Source: Methylovorus menthalis (GTDB taxonomy: Bacteria; Pseudomonadota; Gammaproteobacteria; Burkholderiales; Methylophilaceae). From it: 64,000 nucleotides of DNA. The translations under genes were made by a program, and so were the position numbers. The DNA lies in the NCBI RefSeq assembly GCF_020523625.1, contig NZ_JAJAQH010000006.1, positions 558,001 through 622,000 on the forward strand. Reading direction: 5' to 3'. Shown in pieces: positions 43,967 through 54,302 of this stretch (position 1 is the first letter of the stretch; each line of letters begins with the position of its first letter). The notes under the pieces were generated by a model, which had not been told where the DNA came from, made no database searches, and saw nothing but the letters and a program-made list of their open reading frames with translations.

Positions 43967-45388
43967 ATGCTTAAGAAAATAATCGCCACCTGCGCGATCC
44001 TTATTACAGTGTCAGTAACTGCATCAGCCAAGGACTTGCCCGACTTTACCGAGCTGGCGGAAAAACAAGGGCCTGCTGTTGTGAATATCAGTATCACGCA
44101 GGTCATGCACGGCAGTGCCGAAGGAAATGTGCCGTTTCCTGGCATGCCGGATGATCCAGCCTTGGGCGAGCTGTTGCGTCGCTTTGGCATTCCCGGAATG
44201 CCGGGGCAGGGTAACGGTGCCCCGCAGCAGGATTACAAATCACAGTCCCTGGGGTCAGGCTTTATCCTCAGTAGCGATGGGTATATTTTGACCAACGCCC
44301 ACGTGGTGAACGAGGCCGACGAAGTGCTGGTCAAGCTTTACGACAAGCGCGAATTCAAAGCCAAGATCATTGGTTCTGATCGTCGTACCGATGTGGCGCT
44401 GATCAAGATTGATGCGACCAATCTGCCCAAAGTGACGATAGGCGACCCCAATCAGCTCAAGGTCGGCGAGTGGGTGGCGGCCATTGGTTCTCCCTTTGGT
44501 CTGGAAAATACCATGACGGCAGGTATCGTCAGTGCCAAGGGCCGTGCCTTGCCGCAGGAAAACTTCGTTCCTTTCATTCAGACCGACGTGGCGATCAACC
44601 CCGGTAACTCGGGGGGGCCATTGTTCAATCTGCGTGGCGAAGTCGTGGGCATCAACTCGCAGATCTACAGCCGCAGTGGCGGCTCCATGGGGCTTTCATT
44701 CTCCATTCCAATTGATGTAGCCATTGATATATCCAACCAACTCAAGGCTAGCGGCAAGGTAACGCGCGGCTGGCTGGGAATTGGCATTCAGGAAATCAAC
44801 AAGGATCTGGCTGACTCCTTCGGCATGAAGAGCACCAATGGTGCGCTGGTGGCTGGCGTGGAAAAAGGCGCTCCCGCCGAGAAGGGTGGCCTGGAAGCGG
44901 GCGACGTGATCCTGAAGTTTGATGGCAAGCCTGTGGTGACCTCTTCTGATTTGCCGCGGATTGTCGGCGCGACCAAACCTGGCAAGACTGTCCCCGTGGA
45001 AGTATTGCGCAAGGGCTCCAATAAAACGCTCAACATCACCGTAGGCGAAGCGCCAAATGAGAAAGATGCTGCCGCACCTGCAGCCAAAGGCTCTGCCAAG
45101 CCCGAAGTGAATCGCTTGGGCCTGGTACTGCGCGAGCTGACACCTGCACAGAAACGCAAGCTGAATGGCAAGAATGGCTTACTGGTGGTGGATGCGCAGG
45201 GCCCCGCTGCTCAGGCAGGTATCCGTCGTGGCGATATTGTGCTTGGACTTAACAATACCGAAGTGCAGAGTCTGGAGCAGTTCAACAAGCAGTTAGGCGC
45301 TGTTGCTGGTGGTAAAACGGTTGCGCTGCTGGTGCAACGCGATGACAACACCTTGTATGTGCCATTGAAGCTGGCGGCGGATAAATAG
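43967..45388 (+). CDS. degP: Do-family periplasmic serine protease (DegP/MucD)
   Basis: Periplasmic protease and chaperone of 473 aa. A signal peptide of about 20 residues ends in TASA. The catalytic triad is His in LTNAHVV (about residue 112), Asp in RTDVALIKI (about 142) and Ser in GNSGGPLF (about 216). Two PDZ domains follow (about residues 260-345, with WLGIGIQEINKDLADSFG, and 380-470, with RLGLVLRELTPAQKRKL). Placement after rseB is the classical betaproteobacterial mucD position. A sigma-E-type promoter lies about 65 bases upstream. Confidence 0.94.
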   Translation: MLKKIIATCAILITVSVTASAKDLPDFTELAEKQGPAVVNISITQVMHGSAEGNVPFPGMPDDPALGELLRRFGIPGMPGQGNGAPQQDYKSQSLGSGFILSSDGYILTNAHVVNEADEVLVKLYDKREFKAKIIGSDRRTDVALIKIDATNLPKVTIGDPNQLKVGEWVAAIGSPFGLENTMTAGIVSAKGRALPQENFVPFIQTDVAINPGNSGGPLFNLRGEVVGINSQIYSRSGGSMGLSFSIPIDVAIDISNQLKASGKVTRGWLGIGIQEINKDLADSFGMKSTNGALVAGVEKGAPAEKGGLEAGDVILKFDGKPVVTSSDLPRIVGATKPGKTVPVEVLRKGSNKTLNITVGEAPNEKDAAAPAAKGSAKPEVNRLGLVLRELTPAQKRKLNGKNGLLVVDAQGPAAQAGIRRGDIVLGLNNTEVQSLEQFNKQLGAVAGGKTVALLVQRDDNTLYVPLKLAADK

Positions 45389-45446
45389 CCGTGATCAGCA
45401 GTGCTATTAGGCCTGCTTTACGGTAAAATCACGTACTAGTGAATGT

Positions 45447-45470
45447 AAGAGGGCGCTTCGGCGCCCTTTT
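45447..45470 (+). terminator. Rho-independent terminator after degP
   Basis: Stem AGAGGGCGC-TTCG-GCGCCCTTTT with the stable UUCG tetraloop, about 60 bases after the degP stop. It separates the rpoE stress operon from the lepA operon. Confidence 0.9.
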
Positions 45471-45654
45471 GCTATATTCGCGGCAGGCTGAATCAGTTGT
45501 GCCGCGAGCAGGCTTGCTGATTTGAAACAGGCTGAAAGTCGCGACTGGCGGTGCTTTACACCTGCCGGTCCTATTGGCGGTCGGGCTGTCTGACCTCGGC
45601 GTCGACAAGACTGGGTGCATGGACTTTCCTCGCTATATATTGCAAACGGACCTC

Positions 45655-47448
45655 ATGAAAAATATTCGTAACTTTTCCATCATTGCTCACATCGATCACG
45701 GTAAATCCACGCTGGCTGACCGCATTATTCAGCTCTGTGGCGGTCTATCGGATCGCGAAATGGAAGCGCAGGTGCTGGATTCCATGGATCTGGAGCGTGA
45801 GCGCGGCATTACCATCAAGGCGCAGACGGCGGCCTTGCAATACAAGGCGCTGGATGGACAGATTTACCAGCTCAATCTGATTGATACCCCAGGGCACGTT
45901 GACTTCTCCTATGAGGTTAGCCGTTCGCTGTCTGCCTGTGAAGGCGCATTGCTGGTGGTCGATGCATCCCAAGGCGTGGAAGCACAGAGCGTGGCCAACT
46001 GTTACACCGCGATTGATCTCGGGGTCGAAGTAACGGCTGTACTGAACAAGATTGACTTGCCCTCGGCAGACCCTGAGCGCGTGATTCAGGAAATCGAGGA
46101 CGTGATTGGCGTGGAAGCCACGGATGCGGTGCGTTGCTCGGCCAAGACCGGGGAGGGCGTGCGCGATGTGCTGGAAGCTGTCGTTGCGCGCATTCCGCCA
46201 CCTACGGGCGACCCGACCAAGCCACTCAAGGCACTGATCATCGACTCCTGGTTTGATAACTATGTGGGCGTGGTGATGCTGGTGCGGGTGATTGACGGTA
46301 CGCTCAAGCCCAAAGACAAGATTCGTATGATGGCCACACGTGCCGTGCATCTGTGCGAACAGGTGGGTGTGTTCACCCCCAAGTCCCGCCAGAAAGAATC
46401 CTTATCCGCTGGTGAAGTAGGGTTCATCATTGCCGGTATCAAGGAACTGACTAGCGCCAAGGTGGGCGATACGGTCACGCTGGCCGACAAGCCCGCTACT
46501 GAAGCCTTGCCTGGGTTCAAAGAGGTAAAGCCGCAAGTGTTCGCCGGTTTGTATCCGGTGGAATCCAACCAGTTTGAAGCCTTGCGTGATGCGCTGGAAA
46601 AACTGCGTCTAAATGACGCCTCGCTGCAATTCGAGCCGGAAAACTCCACTGCCCTGGGCTTTGGTTTCCGCTGCGGTTTCCTTGGCCTCTTGCACATGGA
46701 AATCGTGCAGGAGCGGCTGGAGCGCGAGTACGACATGGACCTCATCACGACGGCGCCTACCGTTGTCTATGAGCTCTTGCTGAAAAGTGGCGAGGTGGTG
46801 CAGATTGAAAATCCATCGCGCCTGCCTGAGCCGTCGCGTATTGATGAAATCCGCGAGCCGGTGATCAACGTTAACCTGCTGATGCCGCAGGATTATGTGG
46901 GCCCGGTGATGACACTGTGCAATGGCAAACGTGGTGTGCAGCGCAATATGCAGTACATGGGCCGTCAGGTCATGCTGAGCTACGAGATGCCGTTGAACGA
47001 AGTGGTGCTCGACTTCTTTGACAAGCTGAAATCCGTGTCGCGTGGCTATGCGTCCATGGATTACGAGTTCCTTGAGTTTCGTGCGGCGGATCTGGTCAAG
47101 CTGGATATCATGGTCAACGGTGACCGCGTGGATGCGTTATCCCTGATTGTGCACCGCGCCAACAGTATTTACCGTGGCCGCCAGTTGTGTTCCAAAATGC
47201 GCGAGCTGATTCCGCGCCAGATGTTCGATGTGGCAGTGCAGGCGGCTATTGGCGCCAACATCATTGCCCGTGAAACTGTGAAAGCCATGCGTAAGAATGT
47301 GCTGGCAAAATGCTATGGTGGCGATATCACCCGCAAGAAAAAACTGCTTGAGAAACAAAAAGAAGGTAAAAAACGCATGAAGCAAGTGGGCAATGTGGAA
47401 ATTCCACAAGAAGCATTCCTGGCGATTCTGAAAGTAGAAGACAAATGA
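45655..47448 (+). CDS. lepA: Elongation factor 4 (LepA)
   Basis: Ribosome-associated translational GTPase thought to back-translocate or aid subunit assembly. From ATG 45655 it is 597 aa, the standard length; the open frame extends 27 codons further up but without family match. G1 is [13 protein letters not shown] (about residues 11-23), G2 region [10 protein letters not shown]3 DTPGH, G4 NKIDLP. The C-terminal LepA-specific domain begins near residue 490 and ends with the basic [17 protein letters not shown]. It overlaps lepB by four bases. Confidence 0.97.
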   Translation: MKNIRNFSIIAHIDHGKSTLADRIIQLCGGLSDREMEAQVLDSMDLERERGITIKAQTAALQYKALDGQIYQLNLIDTPGHVDFSYEVSRSLSACEGALLVVDASQGVEAQSVANCYTAIDLGVEVTAVLNKIDLPSADPERVIQEIEDVIGVEATDAVRCSAKTGEGVRDVLEAVVARIPPPTGDPTKPLKALIIDSWFDNYVGVVMLVRVIDGTLKPKDKIRMMATRAVHLCEQVGVFTPKSRQKESLSAGEVGFIIAGIKELTSAKVGDTVTLADKPATEALPGFKEVKPQVFAGLYPVESNQFEALRDALEKLRLNDASLQFEPENSTALGFGFRCGFLGLLHMEIVQERLEREYDMDLITTAPTVVYELLLKSGEVVQIENPSRLPEPSRIDEIREPVINVNLLMPQDYVGPVMTLCNGKRGVQRNMQYMGRQVMLSYEMPLNEVVLDFFDKLKSVSRGYASMDYEFLEFRAADLVKLDIMVNGDRVDALSLIVHRANSIYRGRQLCSKMRELIPRQMFDVAVQAAIGANIIARETVKAMRKNVLAKCYGGDITRKKKLLEKQKEGKKRMKQVGNVEIPQEAFLAILKVEDK

Positions 47449-48191
47449 TGTTCGCACTGTTTATGGTGGTTATCTTGGCCGTCACCGGGCTGATCTGGTT
47501 GCTGGATATTCTGGTGCTGAAAAAGCGCCGTCCGGCGGGCAAGGCAGACCCGGTGCTGGTGGAATATTCAAAAAGCTTTTTCCCGGTGATTCTGGTGGTG
47601 TTCATGATCCGCTCCTTTGTGGTGGAGCCCTTCAAGATTCCATCTGCGTCCATGATGCCTACCCTGATCGCAGGCGACTTCATCCTAGTGAACAAATTCA
47701 TCTATGGCTTGCGCGTGCCTATCCTCAACAACACCTTTCTCGAAATTCGCCATCCGCAACGTGGCGAGGTGTTCGTGTTCCATTATCCGAAAGACCCTTC
47801 GATTGATTACATCAAGCGTGTGGTCGGCGTGCCTGGCGACAAGATCGCCTACCGCGACAAGCAGCTCTATATCAATGGCAAAAAACTGGATGTGAACTAC
47901 GCAGATGATTACCAGTACGTAGGCTCAGGCCTCAGCATGGTGGTGACCAAGCGTTATCAGGAGCAATTGGGCGAACACAAGCACGATATCCTGCTGGAAG
48001 AAGAAAAGCCTTCCCTGGATGGCGAGGTTGAAGTGCCGCCTGGTCATTATTTTGCCATGGGTGATAACCGCGATAACAGCAATGACAGTCGCTTCTGGGG
48101 CTTTGTGCCGGAAGAGAATCTGGTCGGCAAGGCGTTTTTCATCTGGTGGAATTTTGATAATTTCGGCAGAATTGGCAACACCATACAATAA
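47445..48191 (+). CDS. lepB: Signal peptidase I
   Basis: Membrane protease that removes signal peptides from exported proteins, 248 aa. Two N-terminal transmembrane helices (about residues 1-22 and 46-65) are followed by the Ser in PSASMMPTL (about residue 73), the Lys in [11 protein letters not shown] (about 127) and the [14 protein letters not shown] signature near 206-219. ATG at 47445 overlaps the lepA stop. It continues a conserved operon with DUF4845, rnc and era. Confidence 0.95.
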   Translation: MMFALFMVVILAVTGLIWLLDILVLKKRRPAGKADPVLVEYSKSFFPVILVVFMIRSFVVEPFKIPSASMMPTLIAGDFILVNKFIYGLRVPILNNTFLEIRHPQRGEVFVFHYPKDPSIDYIKRVVGVPGDKIAYRDKQLYINGKKLDVNYADDYQYVGSGLSMVVTKRYQEQLGEHKHDILLEEEKPSLDGEVEVPPGHYFAMGDNRDNSNDSRFWGFVPEENLVGKAFFIWWNFDNFGRIGNTIQ

Positions 48192-48203
48192 GGGCTGATC
48201 AAC

Positions 48204-48575
48204 ATGAACCGTCAACGTGGTATTACCTTTATCGGGCTGGTGCTGCTTATTGCCGCGGGGCTGTTCGTGGTCATGGTGGGCATGAAGCTCACGCCTGCCT
48301 ATGTTGAATACTTCACCATTAAGAAAACCTTGAAAAAAATAAGCCAGGAGCCTGGCTTTGAGACCATGAGCCGCAAGGAAATCATGGATGTCTACACCAA
48401 GGCGGCAATGATCGACAAGATCGACGACGTCACTGCCAAGGATCTGGTGGTTGGCAAGAGTACCGCCGGCCAGAATACGGTGTCGATTGATTACCAGAAG
48501 GTGATCCCGATTATCGCCAATGTCAGCGTGCTGATTGATTTCACTGCTTCTACCGATGCTTCGGCATCGCCCTGA
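48204..48575 (+). CDS. DUF4845 single-pass membrane protein
   Basis: A 123-aa protein with an N-terminal membrane helix ([22 protein letters not shown], residues about 6-27) preceded by a basic start, and a short periplasmic part ([53 protein letters not shown]). It matches DUF4845, which is nearly always between lepB and rnc in beta- and gammaproteobacteria. The pilin-like N-terminus suggests an assembly or anchoring protein, but no function is established. Confidence 0.85.
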   Translation: MNRQRGITFIGLVLLIAAGLFVVMVGMKLTPAYVEYFTIKKTLKKISQEPGFETMSRKEIMDVYTKAAMIDKIDDVTAKDLVVGKSTAGQNTVSIDYQKVIPIIANVSVLIDFTASTDASASP

Positions 48576-48580
48576 TCCGG

Positions 48581-49255
48581 ATGTCACAAACCGGACTGGA
48601 ACGGCTGCTAGGCCATGATTTCACCAATGGGCAACTGCTGACACAGGCGCTGACCCATCGCAGCCATAGTGCGCGTAACAACGAGCGCCTCGAATTCCTC
48701 GGCGATGGTGTGCTGAACTGCATTATCGCCAACCAGCTTTACCAGCGTTTTTCCAAACTGCCAGAAGGCGACCTCAGCCGTTTGCGCGCGCATCTGGTGA
48801 AAGAGCCTACGCTCTGCGAGATTGCCCAGCGCCTGCAATTGGGCGATTTGCTCAAACTGGGTGAGGGGGAGTTGAAAAGCGGCGGCTGGCGACGTCCATC
48901 TGTATTGGCCGATGCACTGGAAGCCATTATTGGCGCGGTGTTTCTCGATGCTGGTTTTATTGCCGCAGAAGCGCTGGTGGTCAGGTTATATACCCCTCTG
49001 CTGGAAGCTATTGACCCTAAATCCATAGGCAAGGATGCCAAATCCCTGCTTCAGGAATACCTGCAGGGCCGCAAGATTGCTTTGCCCGAATACACCGTAA
49101 CAGCCACCGAGGGCGAGGCGCATTGCCAATTGTTCAAGGTGGATTGCACGATCCCCAAACTCAAGCTGGTCACCCATGGTGAAGGCTCCAGCCGCCGTGC
49201 GGCTGAGCAACAGGCCGCAGAACGCGCCTACCAGCAACTTACAGCTACCTCGTAG
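48581..49255 (+). CDS. rnc: Ribonuclease III
   Basis: Double-strand-specific RNase of 224 aa for rRNA and mRNA processing. The catalytic signature [13 protein letters not shown] (about residues 35-47) contains the active-site Glu and Asp; the second acidic site is in [12 protein letters not shown] (about residues 110-121). The C-terminal double-stranded RNA-binding domain spans about residues 150-224 ([17 protein letters not shown]... [15 protein letters not shown]). Starts six bases after DUF4845 and precedes era, a universal pairing. Confidence 0.97.
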   Translation: MSQTGLERLLGHDFTNGQLLTQALTHRSHSARNNERLEFLGDGVLNCIIANQLYQRFSKLPEGDLSRLRAHLVKEPTLCEIAQRLQLGDLLKLGEGELKSGGWRRPSVLADALEAIIGAVFLDAGFIAAEALVVRLYTPLLEAIDPKSIGKDAKSLLQEYLQGRKIALPEYTVTATEGEAHCQLFKVDCTIPKLKLVTHGEGSSRRAAEQQAAERAYQQLTATS

Positions 49256-49269
49256 CGAAAAGACTTTAT

Positions 49270-50172
49270 ATGACCACTGAAAATACTTCTGCTACCCCCT
49301 TTCGTTGCGGCACCGTGGCGATTGTCGGCCGTCCCAACGTCGGCAAATCCACGCTGCTCAATCATATTCTCGGGCTCAAGCTCAGCATTACCTCGCGCAA
49401 GGCGCAGACCACGCGCCACCGCCTGCTGGGCATTCATACCACGGAAGATACCCAGTACCTGTTTGTGGATACCCCGGGCTTTCAGCAAAAGCATGTGAAT
49501 GCCCTGAATCGCAGTCTGAACAAGACCGTGACCCAGGTGCTGGCCGAGGTGGATGTGGTGCTGTTCGTGATCGAACCCATGCATCTGGGCGAGGCCGATC
49601 GCCTGGTGCTGAATATGCTGCCGCGCAACAAGCCGGTATTGCTGGTGGTCAACAAGGCTGACCTGATGGGCGACAAGGGCAATCTATTGCCGCTGATTCA
49701 GGACTTTGATCTGGAATTCCCGTTTACGGCCATCGTGCCCGTCAGTGCCAAAAAGAACCTTTATCTGGATGAGCTGCTGCAGGCGGTACGTCAGCATCTG
49801 CCGGAGCAGGAGGCGATGTATGGCGAAGATGAGCTGACGGACAAGAATGAGCGCTTTCTGGCTGCTGAGCTGCTGCGCGAAAAAGCCTTCCGCTTTCTGG
49901 GCGATGAAGTGCCTTACAGCATTGCCGTTGAAATTGAAAAATTTGAAATGGAAGGCAATCTGCGCCGTATTCACGCTGCGTTTATTGTCGACAAGGAAAG
50001 CCAGAAGCCCATGCTGATAGGCAAGGGTGGCGCCAAGCTCAAGCAGATTTCCACCGAAGCGCGCCAGGACATGGAAAACCTGTTTGGCGGCAAGGTCTGG
50101 CTGGAAACCTGGGTCAAGGTCAAAGGCGGCTGGGCAGATGATGAGCGCGCCCTGAAATCCCTGGGTTATTGA
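49270..50172 (+). CDS. era: GTPase Era
   Basis: GTPase that binds 16S rRNA and assists 30S maturation, 300 aa. G1 is GRPNVGKSTL (about residues 16-25), G2 around TTRHRLLG, G3 DTPGF (about 70-74), G4 NKADL (about 127-131), and SAKKNL is G5. The C-terminal KH domain has KFEMEGNLRRIHAAFIVDKESQKPMLIGKGGAKLK. It directly follows rnc, 14 bases after the stop, and precedes recO after a 137-base gap. Confidence 0.97.
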   Translation: MTTENTSATPFRCGTVAIVGRPNVGKSTLLNHILGLKLSITSRKAQTTRHRLLGIHTTEDTQYLFVDTPGFQQKHVNALNRSLNKTVTQVLAEVDVVLFVIEPMHLGEADRLVLNMLPRNKPVLLVVNKADLMGDKGNLLPLIQDFDLEFPFTAIVPVSAKKNLYLDELLQAVRQHLPEQEAMYGEDELTDKNERFLAAELLREKAFRFLGDEVPYSIAVEIEKFEMEGNLRRIHAAFIVDKESQKPMLIGKGGAKLKQISTEARQDMENLFGGKVWLETWVKVKGGWADDERALKSLGY

Positions 50173-50309
50173 TCGTCGTTGATGATCATGCATTTGGTGA
50201 TTGCCAACCCGTGATCGCATTCGGCATCGCGCAGGCCTTGTGCTGCGGATGTCTGGTGTGTTGCGCTGCTCCTGATCCCATCTGATTTTATTCGCCGTTA
50301 ATTCCCTCT

Positions 50310-51035
50310 ATGGCCGTTCTCCACAAACAAGACAATCAGCCGGTATACGTGCTGCATACCTATCCGTTCAAGGAAACCAGTCTGGTGGTGGAGCTGTTCA
50401 GCCGCGATTTTGGTCGTGTGGCAGCGGTGGCAAAAGGTGCCCGCCGTCCGCGTTCCGCCATGCGCGGCATGCTGCAATCGTTTCAGCCGCTGCTTGCCAC
50501 CTGGTCAGGCAAGGCCGAGCTGAAGACGCTGCATAGCCTGGAGTGGGGTAGCGGCCTGCTGCTGTTGCAGGGCGATGCCCTGATGTGCGGCTTTTACATG
50601 AACGAGCTGCTGCTGCGCTTGCTGCCGCGTGAAGATAGCCACGATGCCCTGTTTGCCTATTATGGGGATACCTTGCGTACGCTGTCGCACAGCACCGAGC
50701 ATGCTACCAGCCTGCGCCGCTTTGAGTTGCGCATGTTGCAGGAGATGGGCTATGCCGTGCCCTTGCTGGATGACGAGCGCGACCAGCCGATAGAGGCGGA
50801 GCGTGTCTATGAATACGTGGCCGAGCGCGGTGCCTGCACCGGTGCCACTCCACTGCCCGCGGCCAATCGCGTACAATTGCGTGGCAAAACCCTGCTGGAT
50901 ATGGCGCGTGATGATTACGCCGATAGCCATACCCAGCAGCAAAGCAAGCAATTGATGCGCATGCTGCTGGCGCATTATCTGGGTGACAAGCCGCTGCATA
51001 CACGGCAGTTGCTGATCGACTTGCAAGGCCTGTAA
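50310..51035 (+). CDS. recO: DNA repair protein RecO
   Basis: Recombination mediator that helps RecR load RecA on SSB-coated DNA, 241 aa. The N-terminal OB fold begins [40 protein letters not shown], typical of RecO, and is followed by helical domains: [19 protein letters not shown], then [16 protein letters not shown] and [20 protein letters not shown] at the end. The zinc-binding cysteines seen in some family members are absent. Located between era and pdxJ, as in most betaproteobacteria. Confidence 0.93.
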   Translation: MAVLHKQDNQPVYVLHTYPFKETSLVVELFSRDFGRVAAVAKGARRPRSAMRGMLQSFQPLLATWSGKAELKTLHSLEWGSGLLLLQGDALMCGFYMNELLLRLLPREDSHDALFAYYGDTLRTLSHSTEHATSLRRFELRMLQEMGYAVPLLDDERDQPIEAERVYEYVAERGACTGATPLPAANRVQLRGKTLLDMARDDYADSHTQQQSKQLMRMLLAHYLGDKPLHTRQLLIDLQGL

Positions 51036-51087
51036 TGCTGGGCAGCCCAGGCTGCTTATTACTGTCATCAATGAAAGTTACTCCATC

Positions 51088-51819
51088 ATGATTAAACTCG
51101 GGGTCAATATTGACCATGTCGCCACGCTACGCCAGGCACGCGGTACCCAGTACCCCAGCGTGGTGCAAGCTGCGCTGCGCGCGGAAGAGGCAGGCGCCGA
51201 CAGCATCACCATCCACCTGCGTGAAGACCGTCGCCATATTCAGGATGCCGATGTGTTTGCCCTGCGGCCCTTGCTGCAGACCAAGATGAACCTGGAAATG
51301 GCCGTGACCGAGGAAATGCTGGATATTGCCTTGCAGGTGAAACCCCAGGATGTCTGTCTGGTGCCAGAGCGGCGTGAAGAGCGCACCACAGAAGGGGGCC
51401 TGGAAGTAGCAGGCAATCAGGCGGCGGTGAGCCATGCATGCCAGGTGCTGCGCGATGCGGGCATCCGCGTGTCGTTGTTTATCGCCCCCGATATCGCGCA
51501 GATTGATGCCGCCAAGGCCGCAGGCGCTCCGGTGATCGAAATCCATACCGGCACCTTTGCCGATGCAGAAACACCCGAAGAGCAGGCACATGAGCTTGCC
51601 CGTGTACAGGCCGCCGTTGCGCATGGCCGCAAGCTGGGCCTGGTGGTTAATGCCGGGCATGGCTTGAATATCCACAATGTGCATTTGATCGCCGCTATCC
51701 CCGGCATTGAAGAACTGAACATCGGCCACGCCATTGTGGCGCATGCCATCTTCGTCGGTTGGGAATATGCCGTGCGTGAAATGAAAGCGCTGATGCTGCA
51801 GGCGGCGAAGGCCGAATGA
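51088..51819 (+). CDS. pdxJ: Pyridoxine 5'-phosphate synthase
   Basis: Last ring-forming step of DXP-dependent vitamin B6 synthesis: joins 3-amino-2-oxopropyl phosphate and deoxyxylulose phosphate. A TIM barrel of 243 aa opening with [21 protein letters not shown]; the catalytic Glu and His regions are [10 protein letters not shown] (near residues 48-57) and INAGHGLN-like VVNAGHGLN (about residue 186-194). [18 protein letters not shown] is the late signature. It is 38 bases before acpS. PdxA not seen in the window. Confidence 0.96.
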   Translation: MIKLGVNIDHVATLRQARGTQYPSVVQAALRAEEAGADSITIHLREDRRHIQDADVFALRPLLQTKMNLEMAVTEEMLDIALQVKPQDVCLVPERREERTTEGGLEVAGNQAAVSHACQVLRDAGIRVSLFIAPDIAQIDAAKAAGAPVIEIHTGTFADAETPEEQAHELARVQAAVAHGRKLGLVVNAGHGLNIHNVHLIAAIPGIEELNIGHAIVAHAIFVGWEYAVREMKALMLQAAKAE

Positions 51820-51856
51820 TCCGGTTTACGCAGATGCCGACACAGCAGGCCGTACG

Positions 51857-52237
51857 ATGATTTTCGGCATAGGCACGGATATCGTCGAGGTATCTCGCAT
51901 TGAGGATTCGCTGGCGCGTTTTGGCGATGCATTTGCCGAGCGCATACTGACCTCGGCCGAGTATGATGAGTACCTTGCCAGCAAGACCCGTGCGCGGTTT
52001 CTGGCCAAGCGCTTTGCCGCCAAGGAAGCCTTTGCCAAGGCACTGGGGACCGGTATTCGCGGGCCTGCGGCGTTTGAGAATATTGGTGTCGGCCACGATG
52101 AGCTGGGCAAACCCATATTGGTGCTGGCGCAAGAATTGCAAAGCTTGCTTGATGCCAAAGGCATCGTGCACAAGCATTTATCAATCAGCGATGAAAAAGC
52201 CCTGGCGGCTGCGTTTGTCGTTTTGGAAAAGGCGTGA
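51857..52237 (+). CDS. acpS: Holo-ACP synthase
   Basis: Transfers phosphopantetheine from coenzyme A to the serine of acyl carrier protein, 126 aa. [14 protein letters not shown] (about residues 2-15) carries the magnesium-binding Asp and [20 protein letters not shown] (about residues 49-68) the Glu. [20 protein letters not shown]-type ending ([16 protein letters not shown]) is typical. Standard small size. It overlaps the next gene by one base at its stop. Confidence 0.95.
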   Translation: MIFGIGTDIVEVSRIEDSLARFGDAFAERILTSAEYDEYLASKTRARFLAKRFAAKEAFAKALGTGIRGPAAFENIGVGHDELGKPILVLAQELQSLLDAKGIVHKHLSISDEKALAAAFVVLEKA

Positions 52238-53223
52238 TGGTGAATTCTCGATTACTCAAGCTGGTGTTTTCCCTGCTGTCACTGGGCCTGGTCATGCCTG
52301 CCCAGGCGGCCAACTGGAATCTCCTGGGCGAAAGCAGCTTCGGCAAGCATTACATTGATATTGGCACCCTGGAGTGGGAAGCCAGCAAGACTGCGTTCAC
52401 CATCAGTACCCGCGTGGTACAGCCTGACAGCGCCGAATGGCTCACCACCATCCGCGTAGACTGCAAGGACAGCAGCTATGCTTATCTCAGCGGCAGTAAA
52501 ACCCAGGATGGCCAGGTGCTGAGCGAATTTGAAACGCCCAAGCCTGCCAGCGCTATTGTGCGTGATTCCATGCCAGACCAGCTCAAAGGCAGCTTCTGTG
52601 GCGTGCGCTCCATTGCAGGCCAATGGGAATCCGTCGGCAAAAGCAAAATATCAGAAGTGTTTTTCAATCGACAATCCATCAAGCAATATGCCGACGGCAG
52701 CCATTTCATGGTCGATACCCGGGTAGTGCCATTTGATAAAAGCCAGGAAACCCTGAGCACCCTGTCGTTTGATTGCGATGCCAGCTCCTTCATCATGACC
52801 CGCATGAGCACCCTCAAGGATGGCAAGCTGACACAGGTGTTTGACAAGCCCAAGCCTACGACCATGGTCAGCAAGACGGCGACCCTTGAAACCTTGTCCC
52901 AGAAGTTCTGTGTGGAAATCCCGATTATCAATGACTGGCAGGAGCTGGATGTAGGCGGCAAAAGCCGGTTATATCTCAGCAACCAGAGCGTACGCTGGAA
53001 TACCGACCGCAGTTTCTTTTCCATCATGCTGAAGTCGACCTATGATCAGGGCAGCGAAATGGTCAACCATGTGTCGATTGATTGCGATAAAAATACCTCA
53101 ACCTTTCTTGGCGGCACACTCAAGGTCAACGATGTGATCGAAAACCTGGGCGCTGAGCCGCCCAAGAGCATCCTCGCCAACACACCGTTTGCCACCATCA
53201 AGCGCCTGTATTGCGGGCAGTAG
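52237..53223 (+). CDS. Secreted protein with three surface-adhesin E-like repeats
   Basis: An exported protein of 328 aa. A signal peptide (VFSLLSLGLVMPAQA, cleaved near residue 25) leads to three tandem modules of about 95-105 residues each beginning with NWNLLGES, QWESVGKS and DWQELDVGGKS. Each module has an (I/V/F)DC pair in mid module and an F/Y-C-G/V near its end, so one disulfide per module is likely. The modules resemble the single-domain surface-adhesin E family of Proteobacteria. GTG 52234 and ATG 52237 are both possible; the ATG overlaps the acpS stop. Function unknown. Confidence 0.7.
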   Translation: MVNSRLLKLVFSLLSLGLVMPAQAANWNLLGESSFGKHYIDIGTLEWEASKTAFTISTRVVQPDSAEWLTTIRVDCKDSSYAYLSGSKTQDGQVLSEFETPKPASAIVRDSMPDQLKGSFCGVRSIAGQWESVGKSKISEVFFNRQSIKQYADGSHFMVDTRVVPFDKSQETLSTLSFDCDASSFIMTRMSTLKDGKLTQVFDKPKPTTMVSKTATLETLSQKFCVEIPIINDWQELDVGGKSRLYLSNQSVRWNTDRSFFSIMLKSTYDQGSEMVNHVSIDCDKNTSTFLGGTLKVNDVIENLGAEPPKSILANTPFATIKRLYCGQ

Positions 53224-53226
53224 GCA

Positions 53227-54060
53227 ATGGCATTGGATCCGTCTACCAACCAGACTGATGCCGGGCAGGGTGTTCTCCCTGATCCGGGTGACATGGATAT
53301 GGAGCGACGCTTTGGTGGGGTAAGGCGCCTGTATGGCGCGGAGGCACTTGCGCGTTTTCAGGCGGCGCATGTCTGTGTGATCGGCATAGGCGGCGTAGGG
53401 TCCTGGGCCGCAGAAGCGCTGGCGCGCAACGCGATTGGCCGTATCACCCTGATTGATCTCGACAACATCGCTGAATCCAATATCAATCGCCAGCTGCATG
53501 CGCTGGATGGCGAGCTGGGCAAGGCCAAGGTGACGGCCATGGCCGAGCGCATCCAGCGGATTAATCCAGTGGCGCAGGTGGTACAGATAGAAGACTTTGT
53601 CACGGTGGAGAATGTGGACGCCATGCTGGGGCAAAGTTTTGACGGTGTGATTGATGCGATTGATGATGCGCGGGCAAAAGTGGCAATTGCCGCCTGGTGC
53701 CGCCACCACAAGCTGCCGCTGGTCGTCACCGGTGGTGCAGGCGGCAGAGTGGACCCTACCCGTATCCGCCATGCCGATCTGGCGCAGGTGCATGGGGATC
53801 GATTGCTGGCCAAGGTGCGCAACAGCCTGCGACGTGACCATGGCTTCCCGCGCGCGCCCTCAGGCAACAAAGCCCCGACCAAGTTTGGCATTCCCTGTAT
53901 TTATTCCGATGAACCTATCCAGAAACCGGATGCCAGTTGCGAGGCTGATGGCGGACTTAGCGGCCTCAACTGTGCCGGCTATGGTTCATCCGTTTGCGTG
54001 ACTGCGCCATTTGGTATGGCCGCTTCCGCGCTGCTACTGAAGCTTCTCTCCTCGACCTGA
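53227..54060 (+). CDS. tcdA: tRNA threonylcarbamoyladenosine dehydratase
   Basis: E1-like, ATP-dependent enzyme that cyclises the t6A base at tRNA position 37. The adenylate-binding loop is VIGIGGVGSWAAEALARNAI (about residues 49-68) and the Asp is in ITLIDLDNIAESNINRQ. Later segments are GVIDAIDDARAKVA and the C-terminal YGSSVCVTAPFGM. Length 277 aa is normal. An extra-long N-terminal segment (about 21 residues before MDMERRFGG) may not be translated if ATG 53290 is used. Three bases after the previous gene. Confidence 0.93.
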   Translation: MALDPSTNQTDAGQGVLPDPGDMDMERRFGGVRRLYGAEALARFQAAHVCVIGIGGVGSWAAEALARNAIGRITLIDLDNIAESNINRQLHALDGELGKAKVTAMAERIQRINPVAQVVQIEDFVTVENVDAMLGQSFDGVIDAIDDARAKVAIAAWCRHHKLPLVVTGGAGGRVDPTRIRHADLAQVHGDRLLAKVRNSLRRDHGFPRAPSGNKAPTKFGIPCIYSDEPIQKPDASCEADGGLSGLNCAGYGSSVCVTAPFGMAASALLLKLLSST

Positions 54061-54070
54061 GGCATGCACC

Positions 54071-54232
54071 TTGCCTTCCAGGGAATTCAAAGGCAACAAG
54101 GTCTACCTCCCCAGCAAGCCCTGCGTGCAATGTGGCCGCACCATGACCTGGCGTAAAGCCTGGGAAAAGAACTGGGATGGCGTCCAATACTGTTCAGATG
54201 CCTGCCGCCGCGCGGCGAAGAGCAAGGGCTGA
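54071..54232 (+). CDS. DUF2256 mini-protein
   Basis: A 53-aa protein that is too short for most gene callers, immediately after tcdA. It starts at TTG 54071 with GAGG about ten bases upstream. It contains KGNKVYLPSKPCVQCGRTM, then WRKAWEKNWDGVQYCSDACRR and a basic end AAKSKG. Four cysteines form a C-x2-C and a C-x3-C, so a zinc finger is expected. This fits DUF2256, a small conserved family with no known function. The cysteine frame is intact and in a likely operon with tcdA. Confidence 0.78.
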   Translation: MPSREFKGNKVYLPSKPCVQCGRTMTWRKAWEKNWDGVQYCSDACRRAAKSKG

Positions 54233-54302
54233 AAGCCCACAAGACCCGCTGGTCGCCTCATTGCCAAGTCTTTCTTAGGCAATCCGAGGGACTTAATTCC
54301 CG

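Noticed and set aside
54250-54290. ATTGCC...GGCAAT inverted repeat after the DUF2256 gene
   Set aside because: Short stem with a mismatch and no T-run; may be chance.
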